Shown: piece by piece, positions 14,933 through 22,162 of the stretch | Position numbering within the stretch: position 1 is the stretch's first letter | Layout of the letters: each line of letters starts with the position of its first letter | Assembly: GCA_041946755.1 (NCBI GenBank) | Contig: JBHGBB010000027.1 | Span: forward strand, 1 to 26,292 | Length of the DNA stretch: 26,292 nt | DNA from: JBHGBB01 sp041946755 | Lineage (GTDB): Bacteria; UBP4; UBA4092; JAOAEQ01 | Direction: 5' to 3' | Translations under genes and position numbers: made by a program | Notes under the pieces: model-generated | What the model saw: only the letters and a program-made list of their open reading frames with translations | Databases searched by the model: none | Told to the model about the DNA's origin: nothing

Positions 14933-15472
14933 ATGAATCGAGAAGAAGGTTGGGAATTGGTTTGTACCAATGTGCAGAATAAGAATTTACGAAAACATAT
15001 GCTGGCAACGGAAGCGGTATTGAAATCGTTAGCCGCCCGATTGAATGAACCGGTAGAACTCTGGTCGTTCACCGGGTTAGTCCATGACCTGGATGTCGAG
15101 AAAACCGATGCCGAACAGCATACCCTGGTTACCGCGCAGATGTTGGAAGAAAAAGGAGTCGCCCCGGAAATCGTTCATGCCATTAAAGCGCATAATCAGA
15201 AGGCGCCAGTAGAAACCAAACTCGACCGGGCGCTATTTGCTACCGATTCGTTAACCGGTTTAATCGTTGCCTGCGCGTTAATCCATCCGGATAAGAAACT
15301 GAAATCAATCAATGCGCAGTTTGTAATAAATCGGTTTGGCGAGAAACGGTTCGCTGCCGGTGCGCGACGCGAAGATATTCAGACCTGCACCGAACTCGGG
15401 CTGACTCTGGAACAGTTTACTGAATTAGCCCTAACCGCCATGCAGGAGATTGATCAAGAGTTGGGATTGTAA
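14933..15472 (+). CDS. HD-domain metal-dependent phosphohydrolase
   Basis: 179 aa from the ATG at 14933, with AAAGGAG seven bases before it. It carries the HD signature: His22 (KHMLATEA), His51-Asp52 (GLVHDLDVEKT) and a later HAIKAHNQ histidine pair. This is the compact HDIG-like arrangement of small predicted hydrolases acting on phosphate esters of nucleotides or related compounds. The C-terminal half has the conserved LDRALFATDSLTGLIVACALIHPDKKL and a helical tail. Small stand-alone proteins of this type are common and mostly uncharacterised. The frame remains open 38 codons further upstream but that part is Lys-rich, lacks a ribosome site and spans the promoter. It is followed after seven bases by a small membrane protein. 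Confidence 0.85.
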   Translation: MNREEGWELVCTNVQNKNLRKHMLATEAVLKSLAARLNEPVELWSFTGLVHDLDVEKTDAEQHTLVTAQMLEEKGVAPEIVHAIKAHNQKAPVETKLDRALFATDSLTGLIVACALIHPDKKLKSINAQFVINRFGEKRFAAGARREDIQTCTELGLTLEQFTELALTAMQEIDQELGL

Positions 15473-15479
15473 ATCATCT

Positions 15480-15902
15480 ATGAAAACTTATAAATTAACT
15501 TCCTTAAGTATAATCATGAATATTATTATCGGTCCTATTATTATGACCTTATTTGGGATATTTCTCTTAACTATGCTCATTTTCGGTAGAACGGCGAATA
15601 ATCCTCCATTACTTTTTGATATCTTTTGGTTTTTAGGATTAGTTGGAATGTGGTATATAACATTACAGTACCCATTTGAAATTACAATACGAGATGATAA
15701 GACTATCGAATTCCGGAGTGTAATCAGAAAAATAATAGTAATGCCAATTGAAATACAATCAATTAAAGCATCTTATCCAGGATTTGCATCGGTAAAACTA
15801 ACCAAGAAATCGTTTCATCTGATCAATCACTTTGATGGATTCCACGAATTTCTAACTACTGTTAAATCATTGAATCCTAATATCATCATTAAAAATCTCT
15901 AG
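15480..15902 (+). CDS. Small membrane protein with PH-like cytosolic part
   Basis: 140 aa from ATG 15480. Two membrane segments (about 9-32 and 46-60) are followed by a beta-rich soluble part: FEITIRDDKTIEFRSVIRKIIVMPIEIQSIKA. This resembles the bacterial PH-like domains found behind two TM helices, although this copy is short and not certain. The gene begins seven bases after the HD gene and has only a weak ribosome site inside the end of that gene, so translation coupling is likely. Its codon use is visibly more A+T-rich than the neighbours, which may mean recent arrival or weak expression. No function can be assigned. Confidence 0.6.
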   Translation: MKTYKLTSLSIIMNIIIGPIIMTLFGIFLLTMLIFGRTANNPPLLFDIFWFLGLVGMWYITLQYPFEITIRDDKTIEFRSVIRKIIVMPIEIQSIKASYPGFASVKLTKKSFHLINHFDGFHEFLTTVKSLNPNIIIKNL

Positions 15903-16354
15903 ACGAAATAAATCCTTGGCTAAAAAAATCAAATTCTCCTTTTGAAGAAACTGATTTTCATGCCACAGTATACTTATATTCAATTCATATCTACCGACTA
16001 ATAGTCGGCGATACTTTCATCTTACTTCTAATCCATTGAAAACCTAAACAACTTTGGCTGGTATGATTTGAACTAACTCTCATTTTGAATTTTTCGCCAT
16101 TGGCGAAAAATTCAAAATAATCGTATAATTCCAGGTATTTCAATATCTCAGATAATCATAGCGATTTGAAGTAGTTCATCAAGTTGAATTATTGCCAATT
16201 GGTCAAAAATTCAACTTGAAGGTCTTGGCGGAACGGACAACAACCCGAATTGGTCGAACCAATTCGGGTTCAATTCCACTTCAATAGAGTACAAAAATGT
16301 ATTCTAAGAGAAAAAATAGTAGGTTTGTCTATAGGGTAAGAAAGAAGATATAAC
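15903..16354. repeat. Gene-free stretch with four hairpins
   Basis: No gene is visible in 450 bases. Palindromes: 15994-16008 (CCGACT-AAT-AGTCGG), 16082-16118 (17-base perfect arms ATTTTGAATTTTTCGCC and complement, loop ATT), 16179-16219 (12-base arms TCAAGTTGAATT and complement) and 16242-16270 (13-base arms AACCCGAATTGGT and complement). The last is a near copy of the core at 248-276. An extended -10 candidate TGG-TATGAT stands at 16059-16067, directly before the longest hairpin, so a small transcript from here is conceivable. None has a clear T-tract for terminating the converging operon. Confidence 0.6.
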
Positions 16355-17434
16355 CTAACTCGTTTTGGGTAGCGAGAACCAGAAAGTAGCACCTTGCTCC
16401 GGATTATTCCGAGCCCCGATTTGCCCCTGCATAAGTTCAACAACTCGTTTGCAGATTGCCAACCCTAACCCGGAACTTTTCTCACCTCCGGTCGGTTTAT
16501 TACTTAACCGGGCATATTTGGTAAACAGTTTCTGCATATCATCGTCAGTCAATCCCGGACCGGTATCACTCACTTCAACCACAATTTTATCCGGGTCATC
16601 TTTAGTACGAATCACAACCTTACTGCCTTTCTCACTAAACTTGATCGCGTTACCCACAAAATTCTCCAATACCTGCTGTACTCGAGCTTCATCCGCATTA
16701 ATTTTCGGTAATCCTTCCGCCAACTCCAGATTCAATTCGATTCCTTTACTTTTCGCATAATCGAAATTGTTGACCACTACCATACTCGCGCTATCATTAA
16801 CATTTATTGACGAAATAATTAATTTTAACTGGCCATCTTCCATCGCCTGGAAATCGAGAAAATCGGAAATAATCCGCTGCATCACTTTCGCCTGCGACCC
16901 AATTCGGGCAATATAATCCTGAACTTCCTTCGGTACCTGTGGTATCGGTTCAATCACACTTTTTAGGATACCGGAATATCCGATTACGCCGGTTAATGGA
17001 TTTTTTAAATCGTGACTCGCGATCCGCATAAATTCATCTTTCAATTCCGCCAATCGTTTCAAACTCAGCTGGGTCTGCACCCGGGCGTTACATACCGGGA
17101 AATCGATCGGTTTGGTAACATAATCATTCGCGCCAAGACTTAATGCTTCGACAATATCTTCACTCTGGTCTTTCGCCGTCACCATAATAATCGGCAGTTC
17201 GGCAACCGTAAATCGCTGCCGCAACGTTTTCAATACTTCGATTCCACTAATTTCCGGCATCATGATATCCAGCAGAATCAAATCGAAATTACCTTGCACT
17301 ATCATTTCGAGCGCCTGTTTGCCATCAACGGCAATTTCTACCGTATGCCCGATACGTTTCAATCGGCGGGATAACATATCCCGATTTAGTTCATTATCAT
17401 CAACAACCAATAATTTCCCGAGTTCGATTTTCAT
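16355..17434 (-). CDS. Response regulator-histidine kinase (REC-HisKA-HATPase)
   Basis: 359 aa. Domain order: receiver (about 5-122) with acidic pocket VVDDNE, phosphoacceptor Asp56 (LILLDIMMP) and Lys108 (VTKPID); dimerisation/phosphoacceptor helix with His141 in ASHDLKNPL; HATPase with N-box LENFVGNAIKF, G1 DTGPGL, F-box LFTKY and G2 SSGLGLAI (ends about residue 356). No membrane segment, so the protein is cytoplasmic and takes its input through the receiver, from the kinase two genes upstream or a phosphotransfer. It is the last gene of the operon that begins at 19723, seven bases after the stop of the single receiver gene. Its receiver is closely similar to that of the preceding gene, including the DDNELNRDMLSRRL segment. 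Likely phosphorelay component; output unknown. Confidence 0.92.
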   Translation of the reverse strand: MKIELGKLLVVDDNELNRDMLSRRLKRIGHTVEIAVDGKQALEMIVQGNFDLILLDIMMPEISGIEVLKTLRQRFTVAELPIIMVTAKDQSEDIVEALSLGANDYVTKPIDFPVCNARVQTQLSLKRLAELKDEFMRIASHDLKNPLTGVIGYSGILKSVIEPIPQVPKEVQDYIARIGSQAKVMQRIISDFLDFQAMEDGQLKLIISSINVNDSASMVVVNNFDYAKSKGIELNLELAEGLPKINADEARVQQVLENFVGNAIKFSEKGSKVVIRTKDDPDKIVVEVSDTGPGLTDDDMQKLFTKYARLSNKPTGGEKSSGLGLAICKRVVELMQGQIGARNNPEQGATFWFSLPKTS

Positions 17435-17441
17435 AAGCTTA

Positions 17442-17807
17442 TTATTTACCCAGCCATTTCTCGATTTTTTCGACCAACCGATTTAAATCGATCGGTTTAG
17501 TATCATAATCATCGCATCCGGCATTAATCGCTTTCTCCCGGTCGGAAGCCATCGCATGCGCTGAGAGACCGATAATCGGAATCGAGTTTATCGCCGGATT
17601 CGCTTTAATCTGCCTAGTCGCCTCCCACCCATCTAATACCGGCATGCTCATATCCATCAGAATCAAATCCGGCCGCGATTCTAGTGCCATGGCTATCGCC
17701 TGCTCACCATTTTCAGCAATAATGATTTCAAATCCACGCCGCATCAATCGCCGGGTTAACATATCCCGATTCAGTTCATCATCTTCAGCAATAAGAATTT
17801 TCGCCAT
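17442..17807 (-). CDS. Single-domain response regulator (DivK/CheY-like)
   Basis: 121 aa, one complete receiver domain and nothing else. AEDDE (acidic pocket), Asp52 in LILMDMSMP (phosphoacceptor), a Ser/Thr position in IIGLSAHAM and Lys in DTKPID give all functional residues. The signature LDGWEATRQIKA and the HAMASDREKAINAGCDDY stretch are typical of DivK/CheY-like receivers partnering hybrid kinases. It lies between two kinase genes in one operon, so it probably shuttles phosphate between them. The N-terminal 25 residues are nearly the same as those of the downstream hybrid's receiver, pointing to duplication. AGGAAA precedes the ATG by about eight bases. Confidence 0.93.
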   Translation of the reverse strand: MAKILIAEDDELNRDMLTRRLMRRGFEIIIAENGEQAIAMALESRPDLILMDMSMPVLDGWEATRQIKANPAINSIPIIGLSAHAMASDREKAINAGCDDYDTKPIDLNRLVEKIEKWLGK

Positions 17808-17833
17808 AATTTATTTCCTACTATATTTATCGC

Positions 17834-19723
17834 CTATTTTTTCGCGCTGGTACTTTGCTGGCTGACCAGTTTCACCTGGTCCCGAATCTCGCTTAACAGC
17901 GCTTCCCGGCTATATGCTCCTTTTTGCACTATCCGCTGGACATGCCCTTCAAGCCGCTGCCGGTCTTCAACGCTCAGGTCTTTAGAAGTTACCACTACGA
18001 CCGGGATACTTCTCCACAAAATGTTTTTCCGCAGTTCATTAACAAACTCGAATCCATCCATTTCCGGCATCATCAAATCCAACAGAATCAAAGCCGGCAT
18101 ATTCTCAGTGACTTTCTCCAATCCGATTTTCCCATTCTCGGCAGTATATACCCGCCATCCTTCTTTCTGCAGCATCCGGGTGATCATTTCCCGGGTCGCT
18201 TGATCGTCTTCTACCACCAATACCGGGCATGGTGGATGGTTGCATCGATATTTTCGTAAAATGGTTACCAGATGGTCTTTATCAATCGGTTTAGTCATAT
18301 AATCGGAAACGCCAAGCGCATACCCCATATTCTTTTCATCAACCATAGTCAGCATAATCACCGGGATACTGGCGACTTCCGGATTCGATTTTAACGCGGT
18401 TAATACCGCCCAACCATCCATCTGGGGCATCATTACATCCAAGGTAATCGCTTTTGGTTTCACCTGCTGGGCTAGTTTTAATCCTTCTTCACCGCTTGGT
18501 GCCGTGACCACATTAAACCCTTCTTTCTGCAAGAACCGGCTCATTAAATCCAATACTTCCGGGTCATCATCAATTACCAGAATCGTATCCTGTGTCGGAG
18601 AAGCGATCCAGGTCGGTTTCGGCGCGGGAGGAGGTGCCGCAACCGGTTTCGGTTTACTTTCCGGCGCTTTTACTTCAACCGGAATACGAACAGTAAATCG
18701 GGTACCTTTGCCATATTCACTATCAGCGGAAATATCGCCACCCATCATCTCGCAGAACTTTTTGGTTATCGCCAATCCTAATCCCGTGCCCCCATATTTC
18801 CGGGTAGTAGAAGAATCCGCTTGAGTAAACTCTTTAAACAAATGTTGCATCTGTTCCGGGGTCATTCCGATACCGGTATCAGCGACAATAAACTTAATAT
18901 ACTCTTTTGCATCGGTTTTATCCCGAACAACTTCGAGCGTGATTTTCCCTTTTTCAGTGAATTTGCTGGCGTTACTAATCAAGTTAAATAAGATCTGGCG
19001 AACCCGGGTCATATCCGCATACATCGAACCCAGGTTCGGGGCACAGTTCAGTTCGAAAACATTCTTGTTCTTCTCCATTAAAGGATGCGCGGTAGTCGCG
19101 ATATCTTGCACCGTATTCTGAATATCGAACGATTCCAGGAATAAATCCATTTTCCCGGCTTCAATTTTCGATAAATCCAGAATATCGTTTATCAGGGCTA
19201 ATAGATGTTTCCCGGCAGAGTTTATCTTCTTCAAATCGGGAATGAAATCTGCCTGCCCGACATCCTGCGCTTCTTCCTGCAGCATTTCGCTATATCCGAT
19301 AATCGCGTTTAAGGGAGTCCGGAGTTCATGGCTCATTTTCGCTAAGAATTGGCTTTTTGCCTTATTCGCTTCTTCGGCAGCCAGTTTTGCTTTCCGCATT
19401 TCTTCTTCAGCTTTTAGCCGCTCTTCCAATTCCTTTTTAATCGCTGCTCGCGATTGGTCGAGTTTCTTATTCAACCGAAATACATAGAATACCCCGAGCA
19501 GCAGCAGGATGAAAAAGATGGCGAAAATCCGCAAATCGATTTTCCCTTCAACCGACATTCGGTTCAAGGTATCGATAAAAACCGACCAGAAACTATCCGC
19601 TCGTTCTTCCGCCTTGATTATAGGAAATGACAATGAACTTAATGATTGGCTATACCCTGAACTAATGAAACTTATAAAAAAGGAGAGAAAAAACAAGGTT
19701 GGTTTCGATTTGGTTGAATTCAT
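17834..19723 (-). CDS. Membrane hybrid sensor histidine kinase with two receivers
   Basis: 629 aa. Residues 9-24 are a signal peptide or first TM. A short periplasmic piece of about 40 residues follows, then a TM at about 66-82 and a coiled linker rich in Lys/Glu (84-122). HisKA has His132 in MSHELRTPLN. HATPase (about 230-350) has NLISNASKF, DTGIGM and GGTGLGLAI. A proline/alanine linker (about 352-372) leads to two receivers with Asp429 (ITLDVMMPQ) and Asp549 (LILLDLMMPE). The last receiver ends with the Lys switch in VQKGAYS. The periplasmic part is too small for a classical sensor domain, so the signal may be membrane state or a partner. First gene of the kinase-receiver-kinase operon; 26 bases to the next gene. 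Confidence 0.93.
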   Translation of the reverse strand: MNSTKSKPTLFFLSFFISFISSGYSQSLSSLSFPIIKAEERADSFWSVFIDTLNRMSVEGKIDLRIFAIFFILLLLGVFYVFRLNKKLDQSRAAIKKELEERLKAEEEMRKAKLAAEEANKAKSQFLAKMSHELRTPLNAIIGYSEMLQEEAQDVGQADFIPDLKKINSAGKHLLALINDILDLSKIEAGKMDLFLESFDIQNTVQDIATTAHPLMEKNKNVFELNCAPNLGSMYADMTRVRQILFNLISNASKFTEKGKITLEVVRDKTDAKEYIKFIVADTGIGMTPEQMQHLFKEFTQADSSTTRKYGGTGLGLAITKKFCEMMGGDISADSEYGKGTRFTVRIPVEVKAPESKPKPVAAPPPAPKPTWIASPTQDTILVIDDDPEVLDLMSRFLQKEGFNVVTAPSGEEGLKLAQQVKPKAITLDVMMPQMDGWAVLTALKSNPEVASIPVIMLTMVDEKNMGYALGVSDYMTKPIDKDHLVTILRKYRCNHPPCPVLVVEDDQATREMITRMLQKEGWRVYTAENGKIGLEKVTENMPALILLDLMMPEMDGFEFVNELRKNILWRSIPVVVVTSKDLSVEDRQRLEGHVQRIVQKGAYSREALLSEIRDQVKLVSQQSTSAKK

Positions 19724-19767
19724 AATATCCTTTTTCGGCTATTATAGTAGAGTAAATGTATGTAATA

Positions 19768-19795
19768 TTCTTATGCAAAACCTACATTATGTCAA
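19768..19795 (-). promoter_or_regulatory. Candidate promoter of the phosphorelay operon
   Basis: On the minus strand, TTGACA (19790-19795) is followed by 16 bases and TAAGAA (19768-19773). The start codon lies about 45 bases further on, at 19723, with AAGG before it. The -35 is embedded in TTGGTTGACA, a word found also before the protease gene. AACCAA-N6-TTGGTT (19794-19811) overlaps it and sits in the divergent region shared with the DUF2156 gene. Confidence 0.45.
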
Positions 19796-19891
19796 CCAAA
19801 AGTTGTTGGTTTTCTTTTATCTACGCTATGATATTATTAGTTATAAGTATAGCCCAGATTTGTATTTTATGCATCAAGGAGATGCAATATT

Positions 19892-20800
19892 ATGTACCCG
19901 TTATTCCCGGCATTCAAACCAATCGAACTGAATGATAAACCAGATATCACCCCGATTTTAGCTGAATATCAGCCGGAAACCTCGGAATTAACTTTCACCA
20001 ACCTCTATATCTGGCGGAATCATTATGGGATTCTATGGAGCAAATTTCAGGATTGGTTGTTGTTTCTCTATACCGCGCAGACCGAGTCGAAATCTGCTTT
20101 ACCGCCTATCGGTCCAGCACCTCGGACTGATATTTGCCGGAAACTGTTAACCTGGCTGCATAATGAACAGGGGATAGCCAATCCTTATATCGACCGGGCT
20201 GATGCTCGGCTGGTAGAAGAGCTGCAAAACTCACCGGAGTTTCAGATCCAACCGATTCGCGATCAATTCGATTATGTCTATCATACCGCCGATCTGATTA
20301 ACCTAGCTGGAGATAAATATCATAAAAAAAAGAATCATCTTAATAAATTCTCGCGGTCGTATTCCTTCCGATATGAACCGATGCAAGAAGCCTATTTCGA
20401 ACCATGCCTGCAGCTGGCAGATACCTGGTGTTTAGAGCGGCGGTGTGTGGAAGATTTCGGACTTGCCGGGGAATGGGATGCAATTAAAGATATCATTCAT
20501 CACTATCCGGTATTACAGCCGCAACTGCAAGGAGCGGTTATCTTGATTGATAACCAGGTAGCGGCATTTACGTTCGGTGAAATATTAAATGCGCAGACTG
20601 CGGTTATCCATATTGAGAAAGTAAATCCGAAAATCCCGGAACTCTATGCGGTTATCAACCAGCAATACTGTGCACGTGCCTGGCAACAGATACCGTTTAT
20701 CAATCGCGAACAGGATTTAGGGGAACCCGGACTTCGGCAAGCGAAATTATCCTATCACCCAATCCGATTGGTAGAAAAATACCAAATTCAATTAAGATAA
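19892..20800 (+). CDS. DUF2156 / phosphatidylglycerol lysyltransferase C-domain-like protein
   Basis: 302 aa. Belongs to the DUF2156 group, a double-GNAT fold related to the aminoacyl transfer domain of MprF. Typical pieces are the N-terminal ELTFTNLYIWR, the central KKKNHLNKFSRSYSFRYEP and LADTWCLERR. The end includes GAVILIDNQVAAFTFGE, IEKVNPKIPELYAVINQQYC and FINREQDLGEPGLRQAKLSYHP. Soluble, without the membrane part of MprF, so lipid lysinylation is not implied; stand-alone members are of unknown acceptor. AAGGAG lies ten bases before the ATG. It is divergent from the phosphorelay operon across 168 bases, and a regulatory link is possible. It is followed by a gene with its own promoter. 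Confidence 0.88.
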   Translation: MYPLFPAFKPIELNDKPDITPILAEYQPETSELTFTNLYIWRNHYGILWSKFQDWLLFLYTAQTESKSALPPIGPAPRTDICRKLLTWLHNEQGIANPYIDRADARLVEELQNSPEFQIQPIRDQFDYVYHTADLINLAGDKYHKKKNHLNKFSRSYSFRYEPMQEAYFEPCLQLADTWCLERRCVEDFGLAGEWDAIKDIIHHYPVLQPQLQGAVILIDNQVAAFTFGEILNAQTAVIHIEKVNPKIPELYAVINQQYCARAWQQIPFINREQDLGEPGLRQAKLSYHPIRLVEKYQIQLR

Positions 20801-20816
20801 TTAATTGTGGTATGAT
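20787..20816 (+). promoter_or_regulatory. Candidate promoter of the acetolactate decarboxylase gene
   Basis: TTCAAT (20787-20792), 18 bases, then TGG-TATGAT (20808-20816) with an extended -10. The predicted start is near 20823, about 30 bases before the ATG at 20853, which is preceded by GGAGAGAG. Confidence 0.45.
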
Positions 20817-20852
20817 ATGGTATATCTTTAGCAAGAGGAAACGGAGAGAGAT

Positions 20853-21641
20853 ATGTATCACTATTTAAAATTAGGTTTATTAGGAATAATTATTGCAATC
20901 AGCATTTCGAGTTGTATCTGTATTTCGCCGTATCGGGAGACGTTATATCAAACCTCAACCATAAATGCGTTGTTGGAAGGGGTATATGACGGCGATATAT
21001 TGTTTACTGAATTAGCGAAACATGGGGATTTTGGCATCGGTACTTTCAATGCACTTGACGGTGAAATGATTGCTGTTTCCGGGAAATTCTATCAGGTTAA
21101 AGCCGATGGCAAGGTATATCCGGTCTCCGGAACCATGCACACGCCATTTGCGGTAGTAACTTATTTCGGGGCAAATACCACCCTAAGTATTCGAACAACG
21201 ATGGACTTTCAGCAGCTAGAACAATATCTGGATACTATTATTCCAACGCCAAATATATTTTATGCTGTTAAAATCGACGGCCGGTTCGCGTATCTTAAAA
21301 CCCGGAGTGTTCCCAAACAAACGCCGCCTTATTTACCGCTGGCTGAGGTGGTTAAGTCTCAACCGGTATTTGAATTGCGGCAGGTTAATGGAACGATTGT
21401 CGGATTCTGGGTACCGGCCTATGCCCAAGGGATAAATGTGCCGGGGTACCATTTCCATTTTATTTCCGATGACCGTACCGCCGGCGGCCATCTTCTCGAT
21501 TGCCAGCTGCAGTCCGGAACGATTACACTCGATTATACCCCTGAACTCTATCTGGTTCTACCCCAAACCAGTGCATTTTATCATACGCAGCTTATCAAAA
21601 ATAACCGCGCTGAACTGGATAAAGTCGAGAAATCACACTAA
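20853..21641 (+). CDS. budA: Acetolactate decarboxylase, predicted exported lipoprotein
   Basis: 262 aa. Converts alpha-acetolactate to acetoin. Every metal and active-site residue known from the Bacillus brevis enzyme lies at the expected offset (+6): His200, His202 and His213 (zinc; GYHFHFISDD...GGHLLD), Glu71, Arg151 (KTRSVPKQTPPY) and Glu259. The family segments GDFGIGTFNALDGEM and TMHTPFAVVTYF are intact. The N-terminus is a hydrophobic leader (about 6-20) ending in SISSC, so Cys21 matches a lipobox and the enzyme should act outside the cytoplasmic membrane. Leader-bearing members are known in this family, for example in Bacillus. No acetolactate synthase gene is in this window. Ribosome site GGAGAGAG. 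Gene symbol budA/alsD. Confidence 0.93.
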   Translation: MYHYLKLGLLGIIIAISISSCICISPYRETLYQTSTINALLEGVYDGDILFTELAKHGDFGIGTFNALDGEMIAVSGKFYQVKADGKVYPVSGTMHTPFAVVTYFGANTTLSIRTTMDFQQLEQYLDTIIPTPNIFYAVKIDGRFAYLKTRSVPKQTPPYLPLAEVVKSQPVFELRQVNGTIVGFWVPAYAQGINVPGYHFHFISDDRTAGGHLLDCQLQSGTITLDYTPELYLVLPQTSAFYHTQLIKNNRAELDKVEKSH

Positions 21642-21765
21642 TCGAGTTGCGCTATAAATGATATCCAGAACATGGTCTATCATTCCGGCCATCTAATAGA
21701 AATCGGCGTTTTTTATGCAAAATAATCTGGGAAAGCAATCGAGAACTTCATTAAATTTTATATTG

Positions 21766-21795
21766 TTGAACTTCAATAAACTCGGAATTTATATT
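21766..21795 (+). promoter_or_regulatory. Candidate promoter of the membrane protein-selenoprotein operon
   Basis: TTGAAC (21766-21771), an 18-base spacer, then TATATT (21790-21795). Predicted transcript start near 21803, about 28 bases before the ATG at 21831, with AGGAGGAGG between. The remaining gap 21642-21765 shows nothing that I can name. Confidence 0.45.
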
Positions 21796-21830
21796 AAAAT
21801 ATAGGCTCATATTATCGCAGGAGGAGGCTC

Positions 21831-22145
21831 ATGGGAAATCAATTATTTACCGCAATATTAAATAATTATAAAGTAAAAAATAAAACCGCTATATTTATCT
21901 CTGTGATCGTTATTATCGCCATCTCTGTTTGCATAGTTATCTCTATTTTCCAAACCAGTTTCGCTAAACTCACCATCGATTATTTCGCATTCGCTGCCGG
22001 GATATTATTAATCACCGACGCGCTTTATAAACTTCGAACGGACCCGGATAAACCGTTGAGTTATCAGGTTGTCCGGTTCTGCCGCCTGATTATCGGCGTT
22101 TGTATTTTTACCATCCATGCCATGCAATTTATTTATAAAGTCTGA
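21831..22145 (+). CDS. Small three-helix membrane protein
   Basis: 104 aa, start supported by AGGAGGAGG. Three hydrophobic segments (about 20-40, 48-65 and 80-100) with a polar stretch LYKLRTDPDKPLSYQVVRFCRL between the second and third. It has Cys at about 33, 83 and 91, the last two near the membrane face. It ends with TGA, used here as a true stop. Only 17 bases separate it from the selenoprotein gene, so the two are probably cotranscribed. I do not recognise the family. It could be an accessory membrane partner of the redox protein encoded next, but this is inference from adjacency only. Confidence 0.75.
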   Translation: MGNQLFTAILNNYKVKNKTAIFISVIVIIAISVCIVISIFQTSFAKLTIDYFAFAAGILLITDALYKLRTDPDKPLSYQVVRFCRLIIGVCIFTIHAMQFIYKV

Positions 22146-22162
22146 TTCCAAGGGAGAACCTT

